Assembly: GCF_900496995.4 (NCBI RefSeq)
Contig: NC_044020.1
Location: forward strand, 11,674,001-11,738,000
Length of the DNA stretch: 64,000 nucleotides
Origin: Aquila chrysaetos chrysaetos
Lineage: Eukaryota > Chordata > Aves > Accipitriformes > Accipitridae
Direction of reading: 5' to 3'
Position numbers and translations under genes: made by a program
The notes under the pieces: generated by a model
Told to the model about the DNA's origin: nothing
Database searches by the model: none
Seen by the model: only the letters and a program-made list of their open reading frames with translations
Shown: in pieces, positions 1-48,000 of the stretch
Layout: every line of letters begins with the position of its first letter
Numbering within the stretch: position 1 is the first letter of the stretch

Positions 1-3000
1 CATTTTCTCTTTTCTGACTTACAAAGAATGAATCTTGAAATTAAGACATACCTATTATTGTGTAGGCTTCCTGTTACTAAATGAAGCACGATGTATCTGA
101 CTGACATAATGTACTGATGCAGTGCTGGGTTTGACATGACTCTGGATGAGTGGAACAAAAGTGCTCCTGAGGAATGTCACTTAACGTGGGCCTTTGACAT
201 CTTGAAGCCTTTCAGTGCTTTTGAACCAAGACTTCAAAGCGACATGTCAGACTCCCATGTATCTAATGATAGTGTTGACATGTCACTGTGTTCCTGCAAA
301 TACTGGAATCCAGATGTTGTTCTAGCATTTATCGTGTTTTAACAAAGGAATGAATCCACCAACCAAACAGAAAACCCTCCAACAATAAGTACTTGAAGTG
401 GTAATACAACACTTGGCCAAACAGAACAGGGGTTACCTTTATTCTGTGCAACAGTTAAAGTGATGCTGCTCCTGATACACGCTAATGGGTGCTGAGGTAA
501 AACTTCTCGTGTTAGCTCATCTGCCGTGTACATTTGCTTTCCAGTTTAATCCAGGTGGAGACAGGAGCTTCCCAGAGAGTATAAATCCTACTAGTCTACC
601 AATATAGCACCTCTCTGTAGGCACCTCATTGCTGGTACCAATACAGAGTCCTTTAGAACAATATCATAATAGTCCCAACTCCATAATTTGCTTACAGTGT
701 AGAGCGTGGGGAATGGAGTTCAAATGAATGAAAGCTTGCCTGCCTGTAAAAAGTCCCAGCATGTTTGAAAATGTCTCTTTCTCTTCTGTATGTTCCTGCA
801 CCTGTGTAAAGATAGAGCTAAATCAATGAAGTTGCTGTCTGCCTTCTGGATTATCTTCTAACTGCATTCAGAAATGAAAGCAAGTTTCCTTTATTTTTTG
901 CCCTTATTATATCTACTGGAAGGCTGTTTGTGAATTTTCTTCCTCCCGCAGCTATAAACAAGTGTTGGTTTTCAGCCAAAATTAATTTATGGTCCATTTG
1001 TCCATTTATATCCATTTGTGCCAATCTTACTTCTTAACTAGAATAGGTTTCTTGGTACCCTCTCTGACGTATTTGTCAAAGGCTGATCCCTACTGGCCTG
1101 TTTTCCTAGCCTCAACAGGCTGTATTTCCTTTCTCTTACCATAAAACTGAATTTATGAGATCATAGGAGAGCACAGCTCTTCTCCGCACTTGTTTCCCCT
1201 TTGAATTAATCTTCCTTGTGCAATCTAGTCATTTGTGTTTGCAGCATTCCAGAAAGACTCACGCTCAATGCCACTAATACCTCATTTGATACATCCTAAA
1301 ACTACAATTATCTTCTTCGTGTCCAATGTCTACATATTTCTTATCACTTAATATACCAAGGTCCTTTTATCGTATGGTTGTTCCTCATTAAGAAACCTCA
1401 AGCTTTTAGTAGAAATTCCTATTATCCTTGAGTGCACGACCAGGTACTTTGTCCTATTACCCTGCTCCATTTTTGTTGGTGCAGTTCTAAAGATCATTCA
1501 GTTCTTTGTAGGATTTTTCTGATCTTTCTCCTTGGATGATGCATGCTTCTTCTGAGTCATGAACAAATTTCACTTCTGTCGGTGACCTAAACACAAATTA
1601 CGTGTGGGATTTATCTGAAATGTGATTCTTGATAAGCTAGAGCAGTAATTTCCTCCCAGGTCAGTAATCTCTATCATGTAACTGCTGTCATTTCCCTTTT
1701 AGCCTGTTGATTTTCTAAGTGTACACATCTTTCCATCCCCCTCTTTTTCTTTTGTGCCCCCCCCATTTTTTGTCAGCTGTCACATCATAATCGGTGTGCA
1801 TTTTATGATCATATCTATCAATCACACTGTACTTATTAGAACAGTCAATTATCATACCAAAAAAGATATGCAATTTCTATGCACCTTTGATATCTGTTCT
1901 AGGCTTTTGCTCATTAGGTTTGTCTCATGGACTTCAGGGACTTCTGTTGGTTTTGGGGTTTGTTTGTTTTTTTCTTAAGTAGCTAAATACTGCTTTCATG
2001 TGCCAGTTCTTGGAGTGTTGTGGAATGTACTGTCTGATTATGTGAACATACAAAGTCATTCTGATTCCAATTCAGATAAGATTACCAGACAGTTTTTATG
2101 CATTAATCTTCATTGGCTCAACCTGCTGTAATACATTTCTTTGGCCTGTAACAAAGGGGAAAATAACACAGTTGCAGAAATACAGCTGTTTGTTTAAATA
2201 TTGAGAAGGAGTTTCAGAATTTGGCTTTGATGGGCACTAAGCAGCAGTGCTGGAAGAAGAGAAAGAAGAGTGAGAAGATTGCCCGAAAGCAGAAGAGTCC
2301 GGAATAAAGTTGGTCTTCCTTCCATATCCCCACATCTTTGAGCTGGCTGCCATAGTAGGCAGGGATCTTAAGGCCACTCTGAAAATGACAATGAGCATGT
2401 GTTGTTAACTAGCGGAATGAATCTCAGGTATTTGTTTTGAAGACCAATTTGATGAGGAGGTTGACTTGCACAATTAGAAGTTCTGTGGAAAGTGGAGTTT
2501 GAGACTGGATGAATTTGGCAGCAGAACCCACAGAGGAAAGAAGCTCAGGTAGGTTCTTACATATGCTTATTTTCACTGTGTATGAAAACACTGTGTGTTT
2601 TCCCCTCCCCAAACAATACCTTTGCATGTAGACAGGGAAAGAAGAAAGTGTCTTTTGAAGTTCTAGCTTGTTTTAACAACTGTCTGTGACTGACAGTGTA
2701 AAAAAACAGGAGAGAAAATACTATTAACAACTGCAAAAATATTCCTGAGTGTGACAAATACTGATGGAATTTCTAAGTAACACATTTTCAGTGCACAGCA
2801 AACAGAAAATAAACCTTAGTAAACTGGGTAGTTGAGCATCCAGGTCAAATGTACGTAAGCCTTAAAATAATCTTTGTCAACAGTTAATTACATATGTATT
2901 CAAGGTACAAATTTCTTCTGTATGTTTGTCTTTGCAAACAAAGATGTAGTGCCTTGATTTTTCAGCAATTTTTACGTGCGGTACTTGGATTCAGAGGTAC

Positions 3001-6000
3001 AGAGAAAGAGATGTTTACTGCTGGTGGAGAAGGATGGTCTTGGCTTCGCTTGCAGAACCTGAGGGAAGGCTCCAGTTTTCCATATCCATTGTCCTAGATT
3101 GTCCTGTTGTTCTGCAGGGGAAGAAGCACCTTCCAGTGCCGTTCTGCACTCAGCCACTGTGGTTGCCATCAGTGTAGTGAGAAGGTTACTGACAGATGTG
3201 ATTATGGAGCAGTCGCTTGCTGTGGGCTTTAAATGCGACAGCAAGCAAGACACAAGAATAATGCTTATTGAAATGAATTTAGTAGTATATAATGCATGAT
3301 AACCTGGGACCCAAATCTGAATGTCAGATGTGAAAAGTATTTGCTTCAGTAGGATCCATTTGGGAAAATTTTTATATATTTTTCCTGCTTACATCTCCTT
3401 GCGTTCTAGTCCTTTACATGTGACGGTGTTCATCTTCCTGTTTTTCAGTGGCCTATCTGAGGCTTTCTTGGGTGTCATTGGTTTTATACCTAATCGAATG
3501 GAAGAGGAAATAGGCAAAAAGTGATGTATTCTCTGATCTTTTGAAGGCTGGAGCTGTGATGCTGAGGCAGGGAAGAATACATGTTAGGCCAAAGGTGAAA
3601 GGACAGAGTGCAGAAAGCTGTACAAGTGCAGTGCACAGATCCTGAGACAGTGGACAGAGATGGAGCAAGATGCATGGGGACATATGCATCTCTTCTCCAT
3701 TGCTGTAAATTTACCCAATTGTATCTTACCAGTGCTGTATGCTTCTCCCAGTTTAGCTGCTAGCCTTGCACATTGCTGTATCCCGTCCTCTTAATCCTAA
3801 TGGAAATTAAATGAGGGGTTATTTTTAAGCATAAACGCTCTGATCTGTGATCCATGCCAGAGCAGTCAGTATGTGTTTTACACAGCTTTAAAATAATCGT
3901 TCTTTGTAAGTACTCAGTGAAAGTTTATTTTTCAAAAACCTTTACTTTCTCCTTCAATACAAACATACACTCACATTGATCAGCACCTTCATAGAAAGTT
4001 TTACCAAATCACAACAATGTGAATTCAAGGCAATGTAATTATTCACCAACTGCACAAAGCAGTGTGCTGTGTTACGGGAGCTGCGCCGAAGGTCTTTTTC
4101 AGCCATCTGGTGCCTCCCTGCGGCTCCTGGGCACGACTCTTCAAAATCAGCAGATAGCTTTCCATTCCTTCTGTGAGACTGAGGATATTCCTGCTCTCCC
4201 TTTGTAAAAGTTTGGGTGCAGCTGTAAAAAGAAAAATAACTGTCTTACTGACCTCATCCAGCTCTGAGGTCTCTTTCTTGTCTCTTTCCATTTACACAGG
4301 GCACACCTGACAATTGCTCTGCACCTGCTGGCATGATATGTACAGCTTTACTTGGTGGTGTTCAGGAGCCTGTTGTATGGTTTCCTGAGCAAGGCAGGGA
4401 AAGGATACATCCCAAGATCACAATTAGCATGACAGCTAAACCAATGAGAATGTGCTGGTATAGGAAAAAATGTTGCTGCGTGCAGCTTTTTAAAAAGTCC
4501 TCTGTTCTAAAAACTGCAAGCGGCATGTAGTTTTCCTGAGCGGGTTTGTTGCTGCACAAGTGAACAGGATAGTATTTGAGCCTCACAAATACAACAAAAT
4601 TGGGTGTCTTGTTTCTAAAACAGGCACACAATCTCTGTTGATCTCTACAGCGTTCATGTTTCTGATAATGAGTGGAAAACAAACAAAGCTATGTAAAAAT
4701 GTGAATTATGGTAATGACAATAGTATGGAGTAGAAGGATTTAGTGGGAGCTCGATACTGTGTCCCTGAGATCTGTTTAGAGGTGTCATTATGTAAAGTGT
4801 AAAGAAACCCTCATAGCAGTGTGCTGGTGGGGATGGGGCCCCCTCTGAGACACTGCACGTACCTTCTGCGTAACACGTCTTTTGTCACTCCAGGCGCTTG
4901 CTGAGAGGATTTGCTGTGCAGGCCAAATAACCGTATTTGTATGTATCCTGGCAAAACTTCAGGGATAGCAGTTGTATGCCAGCACAAGTGGTACCAATAA
5001 AGCTTCCTGGAGTAGCAGTGACTTTCATGTAGATTCAGTAAAAGCTGTTTGCACAGAGAAAGGGAAATAATTTATACTGTTATCACTGTGTCCACCCTAA
5101 ATGTGATACTGGTAGGATTACTGCAGGAAAACAACAACAACAAAACAAGCCCCCAAAAGGTTGCATTCTTAATCAGTGTGTTTATAGTAGTAAAAGCTGT
5201 GTGTAGATTGGGTCTGAGAACAGCATATTGACACTGTTTAGAAGAAAGAAGACAATTAGAGTTCGCACGCATTTTTGGTTTTCCGTGCTGCTGGGATTCC
5301 TTATGCTTTCCCTGTCTCCCTCGGAGTTGGGTGCTGAGTGCTGGCGGATGCTGCAGCCTACTGCAGCCCCCATAAGAACCCACCAACACTGTACAGATTC
5401 TGTCCAATAGTGGCTGAAGGGCAAGCTTTGGACTCCAGGATACTTGATTAAAAGGTGATCTTTGGAATCCAGTATGCTTCAACCAGTTGATATTGAAAGC
5501 TGGTATTTCAGCATGTCTGTAGATAAATGGAGTTCCTGTGCTGTCTGTTACAGCTTTTACTCTATTTGGAGCATTACTTATGGGTAATTAAAGTTTATAG
5601 AGAAGGGAATTGCAGGAGAGTATGCTTTTGATTTGCCATTACTGCTTTTATCTGAGATCTCAGATTACTCTGTAAACATCAAATGAGTCTCTGAGCACAG
5701 AATAGGTTAGAAATACACTATCATTATAATGAGTAAAATGAGGGCCAGAAAGTTAAGTGATTTGGTAAAATTATTGAATGATAGTGTTGTGATGCAGCTG
5801 TTACACTTAGGCATCATGAAAGCAATGTAGTTTTACCTCATTACGGAAATGTTAGCTCAAGGAACTGGGTACATGAAGAGCAGAATGTACCGCTTATTTC
5901 ACAGCTTTAGAATGAGGTAAAGTTTATGGGACTATGTAGTATACTTGTACTTGAAGCACAGCTCTGAACACAACCACAGAACTGCCAGGCATAATCTGGT

Positions 6001-6943
6001 TGGAAAGAAATACTATAAAAGGTGAAATAAAGAAAACTTCTGCCATCTAGCCCCAAGAAACATCTCTCTTTGAACATAAAGCACATGTATCTAAGTGATG
6101 AAAGATCTGACCTACTAGTAACTACTGATGCTGCCAAGGCTTAGCGGTAACTGCACCATGCTGAGTCAACGATTCTTCACATTGGAGGACCCCTGTTGAA
6201 TGACAGCAGCATAATGCTATCAGATTTTCACATCTTTTAAATCTGGCGTGCTTTGCTCAGAAGTTCAGTGAGCATTGTTTTCTCTTTGAAATTCTTCAGC
6301 TGCATGGCTCATGTAGTGTTTGAAAAGTTCCGAGGAAGGCTGTGGGTTTTGAAATGTTATTTGTCTACACTTGATTTTAATTAAAAATGGTTATTCCACT
6401 GTGTTTCCCTGGTTTTTATTTTTCTGTTAAGATGCACTATACATGTAGTTTGTTAAAAGGTAGCTGTATAAATATATGGCTAAGGCAGATGCTGTTTACA
6501 CTTGAAAATAAATTTAAATGGTTCTCTTAATCTCTTAAAAATTCAGTATTGCTGTTATACCACAATCTAGTTTGCAAATAAATGGTATGTATTGATGAAG
6601 CATGTCAATATTCATTTGACTTATGAGGCTAGTTAAATAATTCAAAGACAGATCTGTAGTGCTTCTCATTATGCATTCTCAGAATTATTTAAATATTCAT
6701 TATCACTAATCTCTAATAGAGAGCCTTGTCACATTACTTATTCCACCCATGTGCTGTTATACACTCAGCTTTTACAAGTAATTATTTGGATTGCTGCAGA
6801 TCTGGGTAAATCCAAGTGCTAAAACCTTTCATACTTCATAAGAACACTGCAAAGTCCTTAGTTTGAATTTCTTATTCAGCTTTTGGTAATACAGTCTTCT
6901 TTAAACATAGTGATTTGCTAACTGTGTTTTATATGTATTTCAG
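1..6943 (+). other. IPO8 intron 1 (3' part); no exon seen
   Basis: The sequence upstream of exon 2 ends in a good acceptor (ATATGTATTTCAG). It is AT-rich with no CpG island, so neither the promoter nor exon 1 is here. The short open frames have no recognisable similarity and no splice support. I recognised no transposon. Whether the far left end is still intron 1 or lies beyond the promoter cannot be told from the sequence; intron is the simpler reading, because first exons of this gene normally sit in a CpG island. Confidence 0.7.
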
Positions 6944-43562
<36,619 letters not shown>

Positions 43563-45247
43563 AGGATCAACTACAAAGGTCAATGGGAAGGGTCTCATCA
43601 TTACATTTTCTTGAAATCATCGTGACTTCTGAGTGATAGGGGAGGGTGATTTAATGCTGCTGAAGGTTTTCTGGAAAATAGCAGTGTGCTTCCCCCACCA
43701 GAATGCTCTTTCTAACCAGCTACTGTAATGTACAAATTCTTGTGGTGTTTTTATAATTTGATGGACTGAAAGGAAACATTTGTCCTCAAGGAACCTGAAT
43801 GACTGGGAGGGGCCAGGCTGCATCTAATTGAGTTGCACTTCTCAGGTTTTTGCTGTGCAGAATTGATAGATTCATATGGATAACAGTGCCTTCTGTTGTA
43901 CATGGATTGCCTGAACAAATGGATTTTGGAGTGCATTATAATTTTTTAAGTGTAAGGACATTTCTTGATACACTGTAAGCCTTGGTTCCATGTTTTCCAG
44001 TCACCTGCTTTTTACTACTCGGTTTAATTGTTCGTTGGTTACGTACACATTGCTGGATTCAGAATATTATCTCATCTTCCCTATTTGGTGCAGACCAAAT
44101 GTGTAGAGGGAGGTGTCTGTTGGAGTTGTAAAGCATACACTGGTTACGTCAAAGGGTCTTAACAAAATTGCAGATTTTCCCTTGATGCAGTAGTCTTAAA
44201 TTATTTCTCCTAGCCATGAAATCAACTCGCTTGAGTTATGATGGCACGCATGGCAGGTGGCTACCTTAAATCCACATTGATATTACCTCTTGCCTGGACA
44301 AGTGGTGTGGCCCTCGCAAGTAGATGTTCTACATGACAACTTTTTATTTCCACTATTTTTGATGAATATTGGATTTTACTTGGGATTCTATAAACGTCTT
44401 TTCTGGTTTTATTCATTCATTACCATTCCAGTGGTAGTACTGAATAATGTGGTACAAAATATTTACAATATTTTATTTATCTTAATAGAAAAAAACAGCT
44501 CCAAACTTATTTCTTCTTACTCCTACACTTTTGTGATTGAATTTCTGGTCTGCATTCCATTTGGCTGTTCTTGTCCCATGCTGAAATTTCATTATCTGCC
44601 AGATTTTTTCCTAAATTTCGAAGACTGGTTTCTCATAAACTGAAACACATATAACAAGGTGTCTGTAAATATGTTTATTTAGTGATAAACTGATAGCAGT
44701 ACTAATTTGAATAGGTGCCCCTCCTTTAGATCTATTTGGATCGCAGTGGTGTGGCCAAAATAAGTAGGGGTGCTTTACAATGTGAAGTTTGGATTGGAGA
44801 TAAAATGTTTAGACCAGATTTTGTCTCTATGTGTTAATTTCTTTATGACTTAAAAAATATTTACGAAGCAGTTTTAAGCACATACTGATAATGTATTTCT
44901 TTAGAGCAGTGCCCCAACTGAAAAGTCGAAGCCTTTCCCATCCGCCATCAAATTTTCAATGACTGTAGCGAATTATGGATTGCTGGCCCTACACTGTGCT
45001 GAAGCTTTCATTTTTTATATGTCAGAGTAATTATAATTCAGTCTGATATATCTGAAGCGCTCTACGCCTTGGCTTCTGGAAAAGGCCAAAGTGTCTTTGC
45101 CTGTTCCTTGCCCCATCCCCTGGAATTGTCTCAGCCTGGCAGCTGTGGGGCAGAAGGTTCCCTGCTGCTTTCCTTTTTCCTGCACTCTTGTGTCAGACTC
45201 TCTCCGGTGCTGTTCTCTGATGCTGCTTCTTCCCCCCCCTCCCCACG

Positions 45248-45273
45248 CCCCCCCCCCCCCCCCCCCCCCCCCC
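45248..45273 (+). repeat. Homopolymer C26
   Basis: A pure run of 26 C inside a C-rich stretch (45,231-45,273: C8, T, C4, A, C, G, C26). G26 lies on the other strand. It sits about 1.7 kb after the IPO8 stop codon. It explains the Pro-rich and Gly-rich open frames on both strands here, which are not genes. Confidence 0.95.
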
Positions 45274-46346
45274 AGCAGCTGCAGAGTAAAGTTGGGCTGG
45301 TTCATGTAGGTTTTACACTGCTGCTACTCACTTAATTGCAACAGTGAAAATTTCTCACTTTTAGGTCTGTTGTACATATGGAAAACTGAGAATTCCAGGG
45401 TCTGTATTTCCAAAAGGGTACAATACATTGAGCTGCATTGGACAGGCTCTTTAAGCTCAAGCAGCAGAGGGCCGGGGCATCCTTTATTTTGAACATCAGG
45501 CCATGAAAATTTTACGTCACTTTTGCTAATTTAGGCCTGGAAGTGTATTGACTGAGACAGTAGGAAGGCATTACATCCAGTTTGTTAGTGAGTTTCTCAG
45601 AAACCATGGAAGTTTTGAAATCCTTCACAAATTTAAGAAATGGTTTTTTTAAGTTAAGGACATGGACGGCTTCTCTCTTACCTGACAAGTGAAGTATTAG
45701 GCACGCAAACCGTTTAAGCCCTTTATTATTTTATTTTAAAAAATGAGATTGTTGAGTTGGGTTTCTTTAAAAGCCCATTTGCCTTCTCTGCACTGGCATG
45801 CAGAGTAGAAGAAGGATTATTTTTTTTTCTGATAATGAGGTTGCTAGCACAGTCACAAGCTAATATTTAGGAGTTAATGTGTTCAAGGAAAAATCTGCTT
45901 TTGCATAGCATCATCTTTGTGTCACTCAGCTGAACTATGGCTGCTCCCTAGTTCTGCTTGTTGTATTCTTTTCAAATCATCTGCCAAGAAAATTTCATCC
46001 AGATGTTTCTTACAAGGGGTTTAATCAGCAGTGTGGAGTCAGGAATCTTTGTTGTCTATTTTGCAGTGGGGGTCAGAGATGTCTGAGGGGATGGCATGTA
46101 AAAAGGTTAAATGCCCTTCCCTTCCCAGGAGATTCATGAGCAAATGTTTCTATTGGCAAAAGCAAATGTTAATTATTTTATTCCTTTTTTTGAAAAGGGT
46201 TTGCATCCAAAAAGATTTATTGGGCTCTAGCCTCCACTTTAACATATGGTTCTCTTTTAACATGATCAATATCCGTTTGTACATGATCATAAATAGGTAA
46301 TGGATTTTAGGGATTTCTTTCTGAGCTGTGTCCAGCTTTGTACTAC

Positions 46347-46352
46347 ATTAAA
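46347..46352 (+). terminator. Candidate IPO8 poly(A) signal ATTAAA
   Basis: The first of the two common poly(A) hexamers after the IPO8 stop, followed within 35 bases by T-rich sequence (TGTCTCACTTTG). An alternative is AATAAA at 46,913-46,918, followed by a GT-rich stretch (TGCTTTGGGAGTGT). Neither can be confirmed without transcript data. Confidence 0.35.
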
Positions 46353-46912
46353 GGGAGAGTAACACAAATGTGCATTACTGTCTCACTTTGAAGCCAAGGT
46401 AATGATAGAATATCAGAGACTAGCATCGGCCAACGAAGCATGATGTATTTGCCATTGGAAGTAGAGAGAATCATGAATGTATTGTAAAGTAAAACAAAGG
46501 CTGATAACCAGTGACCTATGTTGCCCCGTGCCCGTGTTCCTAAAGTGTGAAGGTGACTTGTGTGGGCACTATGGGGGCTTTACACAGGAAATAAGCATTA
46601 TGTAGGTTATAATCATAGCAAATGTTAACTTACATGATAAGCTTCTTTTTCAGATAAAATTAACTGATCCTGGGTATTGAATTGAACATGCTGTTTTGTC
46701 ACTCTTTAAAGGAAAATAAGACTCACCACATGTTTTGACTGCTTCTTTTTGCTCTCTCTTTCAAAGTTGAAGTACTTGGTTTGCTTTCATTACAAAGCAA
46801 AATCTTGAATCAAAATGGCTAGCTCCAGGAAGACTGCAGAATATCAAGCTAAGGAAAAAGCTAAAAAAACCCCAACAATCCCCCCAAACCCACATATGCA
46901 CAGTCTGATTGA

Positions 46913-46918
46913 AATAAA
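46913..46918 (+). terminator. Alternative poly(A) signal AATAAA
   Basis: The first exact AATAAA downstream of IPO8, with a GT-rich downstream element nearby. It would give a 3' UTR of about 3.4 kb. Confidence 0.3.
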
Positions 46919-47134
46919 TGTGCTTTGGGAGTGTAAGTCAAAATATGTAAAGAATGTTACACAAAATGATATTGTGAGGTTCTTTGCTTTAGGGGGAAAG
47001 GCTGCCTGTGGGGTGTCAGGGTGGCATGAAATGAACTGCTTTAGGACATGCCCTTTGCCTGTGAAGTCCAGGCAGTTTGTGACTCTGGATTCCATCGTAC
47101 ATTGTAGAGGAGAGAAGGTAGGACAGTAGAGGAA

Positions 47135-47156
47135 TTTTTTTTTTTTTTTTTTTTTT
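47135..47156 (+). repeat. Homopolymer T22
   Basis: A pure run of 22 T downstream of IPO8. It reads as poly(A) on the - strand, but no recognisable cDNA body lies on its right side. Confidence 0.95.
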
Positions 47157-47639
47157 AACTGTGAAGCAAGAGTATGTCTTGAGACTTTTGTGAGCCAAAG
47201 GAATTGTAGACAACATGAATGATTAACTGTCTTTTGTTTCCAGAATACTTTTCAGCCTTTTTTCTTCCCTCCTTTCCTTCCATTTGCCAACCACTATGTT
47301 ATCAGATATTTCAGGTGATATTCAAAATGCCTGAAAAGGTAAAGCTTGAAGAATTTTTTTTAAAATCCTGTTGTTCTTGAAGCAATGCAACCTATCCATT
47401 GCATTTCTACCTATAGAACAACATCTCTCATTTGACGTATGCAGAACTACAAAAACCCCTTACTTGTGCCTGCAGTTTGATGAGCCTTTCTGTGATTTAC
47501 TTCTTGATATGGGTACTTTGAAATCCCCACGCCTTGAACTGAAATTTGCTCAAAGGATAGGCAAAAATGGACTATGTAATGGAGTATCCAGTCCTAGTTC
47601 TGAGATATGCCCTAGTCAATCTTTTGATAATGTTTGACA

Positions 47640-48000
47640 GTCTGGTGGTCACTTCCTCAAGGATCTCTGTCTCCGATTGAGGACATTCTTCAAGTCCAAG
47701 AGACTCTGTATCTTTGCAAGTGGACAGAGAATCATATTTCCTTCATCGCAGCAAAGCATACAGCAGGCATGGCTATCAACTTCTTGATCTTATGAGTGAA
47801 AATAGCACTCTTTTCTCTCGGATGTCAAATCTTACCCCAAACGGATGGGATACAGTAGAGATGGATGTTCCCACTGTGTTAAAGAAAGCCAGACACTATG
47901 CCAGATACCAGAAAGACTTAGCATAAAGCCATATCGTAAAGAGGATATATGAACAGGTCAAGTTGCTTGCTTCTGACAGCTCTTCCACTGCTACTACTTC
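47640..48000 (+). pseudogene. Possible decayed retroelement reading frame
   Basis: One + frame reads SPIEDILQVQETLYLCKWTE then NHISFIAAKHTAGMAINFLI before a stop. The pattern LCKWTENH...AKHTAG resembles, from memory, the end of the RNase H region of DIRS- or Gypsy-type retrotransposons. A second frame continues (47,714-47,926) and both are closed by stops. No LTR or other domain is visible. This is a weak, unverified call and could be chance. Confidence 0.2.

Larger units (their letters stand above)
43563..46370 (+). other. IPO8: Probable IPO8 3' UTR (distal end uncertain)
   Basis: Sequence between the stop codon and the first ATTAAA poly(A) signal. No AATAAA or ATTAAA occurs earlier, only weak variants such as TATAAA (about 44,389) and AGTAAA (about 45,285). 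The UTR may therefore end sooner through a variant signal, or run on to the AATAAA at 46,913. It contains the C26 run. Confidence 0.5.

Noticed and set aside
5072..5482. 136-codon minus-strand frame in intron 1
   Set aside because: No domain, splice support or repeat similarity. Within chance expectation for the window.
1..6943. Search for IPO8 exon 1 or its promoter
   Set aside because: No frame encodes an importin-8 N-terminus next to a donor of the right phase, and no CpG island is present.
45015..45335. Pro-rich (+) and Gly-rich (-) frames around 45.2 kb
   Set aside because: They exist only because of the C26 homopolymer.
46815..47129. 104-codon + frame starting MASSRKTAEYQAKEKAKKTP
   Set aside because: The charged start looked gene-like, but the rest has no family resemblance and no promoter or splice context.
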